Shown here: positions 1 through 6,963 of the stretch, in pieces
How positions within the stretch are numbered: position 1 is the first letter of the stretch
Layout of the letters: each line of letters opens with the position of its first letter
From: Rhodocytophaga aerolata
Lineage (GTDB): Bacteria; Bacteroidota; Bacteroidia; Cytophagales; 172606-1
Reading direction: 5' to 3'
NCBI RefSeq assembly: GCF_030503435.1
Contig: NZ_JAUKPO010000045.1
Span: forward strand, 1-34,420
Length of the DNA stretch: 34,420 nt
Notes under the pieces: model-generated
Told to the model about the DNA's origin: nothing
What the model saw: only the letters and a program-made list of their open reading frames with translations
Database searches by the model: none
Program-made: the position numbers and the translations under genes

Positions 1-72
1 CAGCACTACCCTATGGCTGCCTAATGTTGCACCGGCTAATCCATAGTTCACGTTATACTTTAGTAAATACAT
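1..72 (-). CDS. Start of an unidentified gene, translationally coupled to the TonB receptor; runs off the left edge
   Basis: On the minus strand the receptor's TAA stop (74-72) overlaps an ATG (72-70) as TAATG, and the frame from this ATG stays open for all 24 codons to the window edge (it begins MYLLKYNVNYGLAG). A stop-start overlap of this kind is typical of translationally coupled operon genes. If real, the gene belongs to the same TPP-riboswitch transcript and may serve thiamine uptake or salvage. Known partners of such receptors in Bacteroidota are PnuT-type transporters and thiamine pyrophosphokinase, but the visible 24 residues match neither in my memory. It is too short to identify, and a chance overlap cannot be excluded. 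Confidence 0.5.
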   Translation of the reverse strand, partial: MYLLKYNVNYGLAGATLGSHRVVL

Positions 73-2516
73 TAGAATTTTAAGGTAACCGAGGCTAAAA
101 AATTAGTCCCTGCTTGCGGATAATAGAAGTTCTCCGTTACAACCCTGGCATCATATATATAGCTATAGGTATATCCGTTAGGTTCATATAATTCATCGAA
201 AATATTATTCACCAGCAAGTTCAACCCCACTTCCCGGATAAACTTTGTTCGAAGAGTATAGTTAATCCGTACATCATTTACAAAAAAAGCATCCAGTTTA
301 CGGGATTCACTAGACGTATTATCCAGGTATTGGCTGCCTACATATTTAGAAATAAAGTGCAGGCCCAGATTTTTTACCGGAGTATAGGAAAAGGTGCTGC
401 CTGCCATTACTTTTGGCGAAAAAGCAATATCTGTCGAAGAATACGTAAGCAGCGTTTGGTCTCCCAGATCATAGTTGTCTATAAATTCATTATAGTTTCT
501 GATTTTATTGGAACTAATGGTAGTATTGCCGCTCCATTGCAGAGCAGGCAACAGTTTAGCTGTCACATCCAACTCAACACCAGTACGGTAGCTTTTAGGG
601 ATATTTGTCCGGCTATACGCTCCTACATCATTTATTTGTCCGGTTAGTACCAGCTGGTTTTTATAGTCCATCAGGTAATAATTAATGCCCCAAGTCAGGT
701 TTTTACCTCCTTTCCGATAGCCTACTTCTAGATTCCGTAACGTTTCGTGTTTAGGGCGGCTCTGTGGGGTCGATTGGGTAAAATCATCCCGGGTAGGTTC
801 GCGGTTACCTATACTATACGACAGATAAATATTATTCTGATTGTTTAGCTGATAAGTAAGGCCTGCTTTCGGATTAAAAAAGTGTAGTTCTGTGGCTTGC
901 TGCACATTATTTAAGTTCGTATCAAAGCCCAGAAAGGAATAATCAATGCGACGGTATTGCAAATCTACATAGGCAAGGAACTGATCAGTAAAGCGGTAAT
1001 TGGCTTTGGCAAAAATGTTAAAATCTGTTTTTGTGGCGTCGTTTTCGTAGTACCTCTCCCGGATATTGCTATTACCGGCAAACCTGGCCCATATAATTTC
1101 GCCAAAATGCTTGCCCTTGTACCGGTTCCAGCCTCCGCCAAGAGTTGCGCTAAGCCTACCTAAACTTGTATAGTTGGCACTGTAGGTAAAGCCATAGAAA
1201 TAATTATCCAGCCATCGGCGACGGATCAGGTCAGTAGATGCAATTACTGAATCGCCAATCGTGAGATCTGGTAATTTATAGTCTGCAAAATCATTATCCG
1301 GACGGAATTCTTCATAATATCCTTTTCCACGGGTCAGGTGCAGAGCTCCGTTTATATTCCAGTGTTTATTTATTTCCTGCGACAGAATTAGCTGATAGTT
1401 GTCCTGCTGATAATTGTCTACCTGGTTGTCATAAGTATAATAATTATAGGTGCGTCCAGAATTCAACAGGTTTGCCGCATCCGCCTCTGAAAGACCATTC
1501 CGGTCAATATACGCTAGCATGCCTTGCCTGTCGTTGCGGATGCGGGACTCTGGGGTGCCATACCAGGCCTGGTAGGTAACTTCCTTTCCGGAAAAAATAT
1601 TGAGTTTTACCAGCGTAGACTTGCCATGATAGCCGCCAGAAACAAAATAAGAACCTAAATCGGATTTAGCCCGGTCTATATACCCATCGGACGAAATTTT
1701 AGAAAGGCGGCCATCAAAAGACCATTTTCCGGCAATCAAGCCACTACCCACTTTTACCGTATGCCGCCAGGTATTAAAAGAGCCATAGGAATTATCTATT
1801 TCTGCATAGGCCTCTTGTTTTAAGGTATTGGTTTGAATATTAAGACTGGCACCAAAAGCCCCGGCGCCGTTGGTAGAGGTACCTACACCCCGCTGTATCT
1901 GAATATTCTCTACAGAAGAGGCAAAATCGGGCATATTTACCCAGAATGTACCCTGCGACTCGGCATCGTTATAAGGAATGCCATTAATGGTTACATTAAT
2001 TCTGGTAGGGTCGCTGCCCCGGATGCGGATACCGGTATAGCCTACGCCTGCTCCAGCATCGGAAGTGACCACCACGGAAGGAGTCTGGTTGAGCAGAAAG
2101 GGTAAGTCCTGTCCAAAATTCCGCTCGCGTATTTCTTCCGTGGAAATGTTGGTAAAAGTGGTTGGCGAGTTTTCCGAAGCCCGGGTAGCCTGTACAATTA
2201 CCTCATCGGCCAGAATGGTAGCCCGGTTTAAGGCAAAATCCAGGGAGGTGGATTCTGTCAGTTCCACTGGCTGTATACGTTTTTCGTACCCTACAAAAGA
2301 AACCTCTAACACATAGTTGCCAGGTTTCAAGCCGGTGAGTGTATAGGTGCCATCGGAAAGGCTAAAACTGCCTTTATACGTATTTTGTACCAGTACATGG
2401 ACACCGGGTAACGGTTCCTGGTCGGCAGCATCCGTAATTCTGCCGGAAATAGTAAGTTGTGCCCATGCAAAAAAGGGCAATGCCATCAATGCCAGCGGCA
2501 TGAGTAGCTTTTTCAT
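72..2516 (-). CDS. TonB-dependent outer-membrane receptor under TPP riboswitch control, probable thiamine(-precursor) receptor
   Basis: An outer-membrane active transporter energised by TonB/ExbBD. I chose the ATG at 2516, which gives 814 residues. It starts directly with a signal peptide (MKKLLMPLALMALPFFAWAQ), whereas the in-frame ATG at 2573 would put 19 extra residues before it, almost touching the riboswitch. Visible order: signal peptide 1-20; carboxypeptidase-regulatory-like beta-sandwich about 22-105 (GRITDAADQEPLPG, then the GYEKRI strand); a TonB-box-like DEVIVQA; plug about 115-230 with the IRIRGSDPTRINVTINGIPY segment; then a 22-strand-type barrel ending in an aromatic residue (SVTLKF). 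The TPP riboswitch upstream is the only substrate evidence: receptors controlled this way are inferred to import thiamine or its precursors. The barrel alone would fit other substrates (siderophore, sugar). A possible partner gene overlaps the stop codon. Confidence 0.9.
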   Translation of the reverse strand: MKKLLMPLALMALPFFAWAQLTISGRITDAADQEPLPGVHVLVQNTYKGSFSLSDGTYTLTGLKPGNYVLEVSFVGYEKRIQPVELTESTSLDFALNRATILADEVIVQATRASENSPTTFTNISTEEIRERNFGQDLPFLLNQTPSVVVTSDAGAGVGYTGIRIRGSDPTRINVTINGIPYNDAESQGTFWVNMPDFASSVENIQIQRGVGTSTNGAGAFGASLNIQTNTLKQEAYAEIDNSYGSFNTWRHTVKVGSGLIAGKWSFDGRLSKISSDGYIDRAKSDLGSYFVSGGYHGKSTLVKLNIFSGKEVTYQAWYGTPESRIRNDRQGMLAYIDRNGLSEADAANLLNSGRTYNYYTYDNQVDNYQQDNYQLILSQEINKHWNINGALHLTRGKGYYEEFRPDNDFADYKLPDLTIGDSVIASTDLIRRRWLDNYFYGFTYSANYTSLGRLSATLGGGWNRYKGKHFGEIIWARFAGNSNIRERYYENDATKTDFNIFAKANYRFTDQFLAYVDLQYRRIDYSFLGFDTNLNNVQQATELHFFNPKAGLTYQLNNQNNIYLSYSIGNREPTRDDFTQSTPQSRPKHETLRNLEVGYRKGGKNLTWGINYYLMDYKNQLVLTGQINDVGAYSRTNIPKSYRTGVELDVTAKLLPALQWSGNTTISSNKIRNYNEFIDNYDLGDQTLLTYSSTDIAFSPKVMAGSTFSYTPVKNLGLHFISKYVGSQYLDNTSSESRKLDAFFVNDVRINYTLRTKFIREVGLNLLVNNIFDELYEPNGYTYSYIYDARVVTENFYYPQAGTNFLASVTLKF

Positions 2517-2586
2517 AATAAGTGGTAGTATAAGGTGAAACATAGCAAAAGCCACAGGGGTATGACTTTGCATTTGTTTGTTTACC

Positions 2587-2661
2587 GTTTTCCCTTCGCA
2601 GGCATTACCCTGATCAGGTTCAATGGGTATGATCTCAGCCCGAATTGTTGGGGCACCCCTA
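2587..2661 (-). promoter_or_regulatory. TPP riboswitch (THI element)
   Basis: Read on the minus strand, the leader carries the conserved TPP aptamer pieces in order: AGGGGTGCCCC at the 5' end, the GGCTGAGA box (2640-2633), ACCC followed by GAACCTGATC (2622-2612), then GGGTAATGCCTGCGAAGGGAA (2610-2590). These are the pyrimidine-sensing and pyrophosphate-sensing arms of the Rfam THI/TPP class. The element ends about 70 nt before the chosen receptor start. I see no clear intrinsic terminator between aptamer and start codon, so control of translation initiation is more likely than termination, but that is inference. It should repress the receptor when thiamine pyrophosphate is abundant. Confidence 0.95.
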
Positions 2662-2667
2662 ATTATG

Positions 2668-2676
2668 GCAAAGGTA
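2668..2676 (-). promoter_or_regulatory. Bacteroidota-type -7 promoter box of the riboswitch transcript
   Basis: TACCTTTGC on the minus strand matches the Bacteroidota -7 consensus TAnnTTTG exactly. It ends 8 nt before the 5' end of the TPP aptamer (2660), so transcription would start at the aptamer's first bases. No convincing TTTG -33 box is seen about 19-20 nt further upstream. Confidence 0.6.
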
Positions 2677-2738
2677 GACCTTAATTATGGAATGGGGAAG
2701 TGAAAAAGCAGATTTTACTATAGAGAGAAGGATAAACT

Positions 2739-2763
2739 AAAAAACCTGCCTTACAGGGCAGGT
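2739..2763 (-). terminator. Intrinsic terminator behind the small secreted protein gene
   Basis: Perfect 7-bp stem ACCTGCC/GGCAGGT (2744-2750 with 2757-2763), a 6-nt loop, and on the minus strand a run of Ts (2743-2739). It lies 41 nt after the stop of the minus-strand gene ending at 2804 and separates it from the riboswitch-receptor unit. Confidence 0.8.
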
Positions 2764-2803
2764 ACAAATGATTAAGTGGTTTGTTGAAAAGGGTTTCTTG
2801 GTA

Positions 2804-3187
2804 TTAAGGAACAAGAAGGGTTTTGGTGTATACGTCATCCTGGCTGGATACTTTCACCGTATATTCCCCTTTTTTCAAAAACGAAAAGTTGATCTCTTCC
2901 AGTTTTTTTGATACCTTCTCTTGCAGGTCGGAATACACTACCATGCCTTTGCTATTCAGCACCTGTATATTTACATCGGTTTTTTGGGGGCTCTCAATGC
3001 CAATTTTAAAATTTCTGTACGTAGAATTAGGAATAAATATAACCCGCATTTTTTTAGTCACATTCAAGGTATCGTCTGTGGAAGCTATGTGGGAATAGGT
3101 ATTTTCGAAAGTGCCCGCGGCAGCTACCGTAGCAGACAGGGCAACTGCTATAAGAGCAGCACTAAAAAATTTACTCAACCGTTTCAT
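2804..3187 (-). CDS. Small secreted beta-sandwich protein resembling T9SS C-terminal domain / DUF3244
   Basis: A 127-residue protein with signal peptide MKRLSKFFSAALIAVALS, cleaved near AAAG. I preferred the ATG at 3187 over an in-frame ATG at 3256 because it places the signal peptide at the N-terminus. The mature part (about 45-127) reads as a short all-beta domain: VNIQVLNSKGMVVYSDL, then a loop and INFSFLKKGEYTVKVSS, then YTKTLLVP. That strand order resembles type IX secretion C-terminal sorting domains and DUF3244, with no other domain in front. It is therefore either a free-standing CTD-like periplasmic or surface protein, or simply a small adhesive beta-sandwich. No catalytic motif is visible. 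It stands alone, with its own terminator downstream and a 397-nt divergent intergenic region upstream. Function unknown. Confidence 0.75.
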   Translation of the reverse strand: MKRLSKFFSAALIAVALSATVAAAGTFENTYSHIASTDDTLNVTKKMRVIFIPNSTYRNFKIGIESPQKTDVNIQVLNSKGMVVYSDLQEKVSKKLEEINFSFLKKGEYTVKVSSQDDVYTKTLLVP

Positions 3188-3584
3188 AAGGGTATGCGTG
3201 TTTAGATTAATTACTACCCAAATATCTATACAAAAGACCAAGCTCCTATCCCCCACAAAATGTGATTTTATGGCTCAAAAAAGCCCTTTTTAGTCAATTT
3301 TGTCTCATTTGTACTTATATTTTAGATAGCAGGCCAGGATGGTAGGTGGCATACCACTACAGATGGTTGCTAGCTGTGGTAAGTGGCAGAAACAGACTAT
3401 ACCCCAAAATGCGTGAAGGTGAATTCAGAAAAGAAAAAAAGGATGCTTTTTATTTTCAAGCATGGCGATAGGTTTTTGTTTATATTGAATACAGTATATT
3501 CTGGTAGTAGAAAATTGTCTTCCGGAAGATAGTATTCTACAGAAGAATATTTTGATTTGACAAGCCATCTATTTTAACACCTTT
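3188..3584. other. Divergent intergenic region, 397 nt, no gene seen
   Basis: Lies between the divergent starts at 3187 (minus) and 3585 (plus), so it must hold promoters for both. On the minus strand GATATTTG at about 3215-3222 is one base off the -7 consensus. On the plus strand ATATTTTG near 3548-3555 is also one base off. Reading frames here are short and have no coding character. No repeat or RNA gene recognised. Confidence 0.5.
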
Positions 3585-4631
3585 ATGAAAAAGCTCAGCT
3601 ATGTACTCATATTATTTCTATTTTCCTGCCACTTAGCAGGGGCGCAGGCTGTTTCTGGTAGTAAAAACAAAGTTTCGGCAGATATGGTAAAAACGGTCCA
3701 TTCTTTTTTAACCTCGCTGCCGGATTCTCTTCGCAAAAAAGCTACCTATCCTTTTGAAAGTGAAGAACGCTATAACTGGTATTTTGTGCCCAGAGCCAGG
3801 AAGGGAGTACCTTTCAAAGAGATGACTGCTACACAGCAAAAGGCGGCTATGGCAGTATTGCAGGAATCACTTAGTAAACCGGGCTATTCCAAAGCGGCCG
3901 CTATTATAGAACTGGAAAAGGTATTAAAAGTACTCGAGAACCGCCCACCAGAGGATGATTACCGGGATTCAGGAAAATATTATTTCACAGTATTTGGCAC
4001 ACCATCCAGAAAAGAACCCTGGGGATGGCGGATAGAAGGCCATCATCTATCGCTTAATTTTTCATCGTTAACCAACGAAGTCGTATCTGCTACGCCGCTA
4101 TTTATGGGCTCTAATCCGGCAATCGTACCCAGTGGGCCAGAAAAAGGCAAACAAATTTTAAAACAGGAAGAAGAACTGGCCCGTGCCCTGCTTCAAAGCT
4201 TCACACCAGCCCAGTTGAGAACAGTCATTTTTAATGAAGAAGCTCCTGGCGATATTATTACCAGCAACAACCGCAAAGCTTTATTAACTAGCAAAAAAGG
4301 CCTTACCTATGCCCAGATGACTGCCGCACAGAAAAAGTTATTTATGCAACTGCTGGATGAATATCTGGCTACGTTCCGTGAGCAAATGACCGAAAATCAA
4401 AAGCAAAAGATAAACAAGGCTGGCATGGATAACCTCTTATTTGCCTGGGCAGGCAGTACCCAACGGGGAGAGAAACATTATTACCGCATCCTGGGGCCTA
4501 CAATCCTTATTGAATATGACAACACCCAAAATAATGGCAATCATGTACATACCGTGGTACGCGACTTAGCCAACGATTTTGGAGAAGACATCCTGAAAAA
4601 ACACTACGAACAGCAATCTCACGGAAATTAA
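3585..4631 (+). CDS. DUF3500-family secreted protein
   Basis: A 348-residue protein with an N-terminal signal peptide (MKKLSYVLILFLFSCHLAGAQ), so exported. The Cys in LFSCHL could be read as a lipobox, but AGAQ-A is a good signal peptidase I site. The body carries hallmarks I associate with DUF3500 (PF12006): the early W-x-F-x-P segment (YNWYFVPRARKG), the GWRIEGHHLSLNF motif around residue 145-160 with its paired His, PLFMGSNPA just after, and the late FAWAG ... HYYRILGPTILIEYD ... NHVHTVVRD segment with a second His pair near residue 325. The conserved His residues suggest a metal or active site, but the reaction is unknown. The length is normal for the family. It is monocistronic, followed by sucC in the same direction after 119 nt. 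Confidence 0.85.
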   Translation: MKKLSYVLILFLFSCHLAGAQAVSGSKNKVSADMVKTVHSFLTSLPDSLRKKATYPFESEERYNWYFVPRARKGVPFKEMTATQQKAAMAVLQESLSKPGYSKAAAIIELEKVLKVLENRPPEDDYRDSGKYYFTVFGTPSRKEPWGWRIEGHHLSLNFSSLTNEVVSATPLFMGSNPAIVPSGPEKGKQILKQEEELARALLQSFTPAQLRTVIFNEEAPGDIITSNNRKALLTSKKGLTYAQMTAAQKKLFMQLLDEYLATFREQMTENQKQKINKAGMDNLLFAWAGSTQRGEKHYYRILGPTILIEYDNTQNNGNHVHTVVRDLANDFGEDILKKHYEQQSHGN

Positions 4632-4750
4632 TGCCAAAAGCGGCTGGTCTGCTGCAAATCCGACTTTAGCAGGTGATTTCATAAATGAATCGTTCGCAAA
4701 TAAAATATTATTGCTTACATTCGTGCCTGAAACTTTATAACGCTAATCAC

Positions 4751-5950
4751 ATGAATATTCACGAATATCAAGGCAAGGAAATTTTAAAAAGCTATGGTGT
4801 CCGTATTCAGGAAGGTATTGTGGCCGACACACCTGAAGATGCTGTAGAAGCTGCCCGTATGTTACATATGCAAACCGGTACCCAGTTTTATGTAGTAAAA
4901 GCACAGATTCATGCCGGTGGACGCGGAAAAGGTGGTGGAGTAAAAGTGGCAAAAAATCTGGAAGAGGTACGTGAACTGTCTAAGAAAATACTGGGCATGC
5001 AACTGGTAACCCACCAGACCGGCCCTGAAGGAAAGAAAGTAAACAAAGTATTGATTTCACAGGATGTATATTATCCGGGGCCATCTAAGCCTAAGGAATA
5101 TTACCTGGGTATTCTGCTGGACCGTGCCAAAGGCCGCAATGTAATTATGGCCAGTACCGAAGGCGGAATGGATATAGAAGAAGTAGCGGAACATACACCC
5201 GAAAAAATTACAAAAGAATGGGTAGATCCGCTGGTAGGCTTACAACCCTTCCAGGCACGCAAAATTGCTTTTTCCCTCGGATTAGAAGGCAATGCCTTTA
5301 AAGAAATGGTCAATTTTATCCAGGCTTTATACCGGGCGTATGTGGAAACAGATTCTTCCATGTTCGAAATTAACCCGGTGCTGAAAACGTCTGACGATAA
5401 AATTTTAGCCGTTGATGCCAAAGTAAATCTGGACGATAATGCCCTGTTCCGTCATAAAAATTATGCTGAATTGCGGGATATCACCGAAGAAGATCCATTA
5501 GAGGTAGAAGCCAGCAAATCTGGCCTGAACTATGTGAAACTGGATGGAAACGTGGGTTGTATGGTAAATGGAGCCGGTCTGGCGATGGCAACAATGGATA
5601 TTATTAAGCTTTCTGGTGGCGAACCTGCCAACTTCCTCGACGTAGGGGGTGGAGCGAATGCCCAGACGGTAGAAGCCGGTTTCCGCATTATTCTGAAAGA
5701 CCCTAATGTAAAAGCTATATTAATTAACGTGTTTGGGGGTATTGTGCGGGGCGACCGCGTAGCTAATGGGGTTGTGGAAGCTTATAAAGCCATTGGTAAT
5801 ATCAATATTCCCATTATCGTGCGTTTGCAGGGAACCAATGCCGAAGAAGGAGCCCGCATTATAGATGAATCAGGCTTAAAAGTGTACTCAGCTGTATTGT
5901 TGAAAGATGCTGCTGCCCGGGTAACCGAAGTATTGAAAGGCGTAAAGTAA
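4751..5950 (+). CDS. sucC: Succinyl-CoA synthetase (ADP-forming) beta subunit
   Basis: TCA-cycle enzyme subunit that, with the alpha subunit SucD, interconverts succinyl-CoA and succinate with ADP/GDP phosphorylation in the cytoplasm. The ATG at 4751 gives the canonical start MNIHEYQGKEILKSYGV and 399 residues, close to the usual ~390; an in-frame ATG at 4685 would add an unconserved tail. The ATP-grasp fold covers about 1-240, with K50, the GGRGKGGGV nucleotide loop (56-64), and Mg ligands N208 (FEINPV) and D222 (AVDAK). The C-terminal CoA-ligase half follows, with MVNGAGLAMATMDI, NFLDVGGGAN (294-303) and NVFGGIVRGD. In Bacteroidota sucC and sucD are often unlinked; no sucD is visible here. 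The transcript ends at a strong terminator at 5974-6006. Confidence 0.97.
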   Translation: MNIHEYQGKEILKSYGVRIQEGIVADTPEDAVEAARMLHMQTGTQFYVVKAQIHAGGRGKGGGVKVAKNLEEVRELSKKILGMQLVTHQTGPEGKKVNKVLISQDVYYPGPSKPKEYYLGILLDRAKGRNVIMASTEGGMDIEEVAEHTPEKITKEWVDPLVGLQPFQARKIAFSLGLEGNAFKEMVNFIQALYRAYVETDSSMFEINPVLKTSDDKILAVDAKVNLDDNALFRHKNYAELRDITEEDPLEVEASKSGLNYVKLDGNVGCMVNGAGLAMATMDIIKLSGGEPANFLDVGGGANAQTVEAGFRIILKDPNVKAILINVFGGIVRGDRVANGVVEAYKAIGNINIPIIVRLQGTNAEEGARIIDESGLKVYSAVLLKDAAARVTEVLKGVK

Positions 5951-5973
5951 TAAAGTTTATATAACTAATTGTT

Positions 5974-6006
5974 GAAAGGCTGGTTTCTACCAGCCTTTCT
6001 TTTTTT
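5974..6006 (+). terminator. Intrinsic terminator of sucC
   Basis: Perfect 10-bp stem GAAAGGCTGG/CCAGCCTTTC (5974-5983 with 5990-5999), 6-nt loop TTTCTA, and seven Ts from 6000. It lies 23 nt after the sucC stop. Confidence 0.95.
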
Positions 6007-6089
6007 GCCCAATTTTTTTTTACAGGTCAAAATCCGCTGTAACATAGGTGGCGTAAGTATGGCATCAAACCAAACAAACGATACAACCA

Positions 6090-6665
6090 ATGAAAAAAAC
6101 CATCTATGTACTAAGCTGTTCTATGCTGCTTACTACGCTGTTTACTCAAGCTATTTTTGCCCAGGATATGGCCATGAACAATACAGTAATGGTTGGGGGC
6201 GAAGCCATGTATCCACAGAAAAACATTGTGGAAAATGCCGTTAACTCAAAAGATCACACAACACTGGTGGCAGCTGTAAAAGCAGCCGGACTTGTAGAAA
6301 CCCTGCAAAGTAAAGGACCTTTTACCGTATTTGCGCCTACCAACGATGCGTTTGAAAATCTGCCTGATGGCACCGTAGAAACTTTGTTAAAACCCGAGAA
6401 CAAAGAAACCTTAACTAAGATACTAACCTATCATGTGGTAAGTGGCAAATATGACTATGAGGCTATATTGAAAGCAATCAAAGCAGGGAAAGGCAAAGCA
6501 GCTTTAAAAACAGTAAGTGGCGGTACGTTAACAGCTATGATGAATGGCAGCAAAAATATCAGCCTGAAAGATGAAAAAGGTAATATAGCCAACATTACTA
6601 CCTACGATGTAAATCAGTCGAATGGAGTAATCCATGTGCTAGATAAGGTAGTGATGCCCAATTAG
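6090..6665 (+). CDS. Secreted FAS1 (fasciclin) domain protein
   Basis: A 191-residue exported protein: signal peptide about 1-25 (ends IFAQ), a short linker, then one FAS1 domain (about 45-190). The two conserved FAS1 signatures are visible: GPFTVFAPTNDAFENLP (H1) and LTKILTYHVVSGKYD (around the YH motif). The domain ends with the usual SNGVIHVLDKVVMP. FAS1 domains act as cell-surface adhesion or carbohydrate/protein-binding modules, and single-domain forms are common in Bacteroidota. No other module or anchor is seen, so it is probably periplasmic or released. The gene stands alone, with a terminator 88 nt downstream. Confidence 0.93.
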   Translation: MKKTIYVLSCSMLLTTLFTQAIFAQDMAMNNTVMVGGEAMYPQKNIVENAVNSKDHTTLVAAVKAAGLVETLQSKGPFTVFAPTNDAFENLPDGTVETLLKPENKETLTKILTYHVVSGKYDYEAILKAIKAGKGKAALKTVSGGTLTAMMNGSKNISLKDEKGNIANITTYDVNQSNGVIHVLDKVVMPN

Positions 6666-6752
6666 TTTGCATGAAAAATAAATCATAACAATATCCTTCT
6701 CCGGCGTGTTACTTACACAGAAGCAATAACTTTTGGAATTCATGAGTACCGA

Positions 6753-6788
6753 TAACCTTGCTGACTTTTCCGGCAAGGTTATTTTTTT
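6753..6788 (+). terminator. Intrinsic terminator of the FAS1 gene
   Basis: Nine-base stem TAACCTTGC/GCAAGGTTA (6753-6761 with 6773-6781) followed directly by seven Ts (6782-6788), on the plus strand. Confidence 0.85.
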
Positions 6789-6868
6789 GCAGAAATACCC
6801 ATCTGTCTATTACTTTTTTGTTCAATAAACACAAATTAAGTATAGCTCTTCATGCTGTTCTGGCGATG

Positions 6869-6877
6869 TACCTTTGC
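6869..6877 (+). promoter_or_regulatory. Bacteroidota-type -7 box before the comEC-like gene
   Basis: TACCTTTGC is an exact TAnnTTTGC match, identical to the box before the TPP riboswitch. A start site near 6883 would give a leader of about 80 nt to the ATG at 6964 and would exclude the earlier in-frame TTG at 6874 as the start codon. No clear -33 box seen. Confidence 0.45.
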
Positions 6878-6963
6878 CGGCTATTCTCTACAAGTGCCTG
6901 TATAGGAGTTTTATATATTTATACCTGGTTTATGTATGTCAACTTTTAACTGGGTACGAGTAT

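Noticed and set aside
5969-6244. A 91-codon plus-strand frame overlapping the FAS1 gene start
   Set aside because: It runs through the sucC terminator and a different frame of a clear signal peptide and FAS1 domain.
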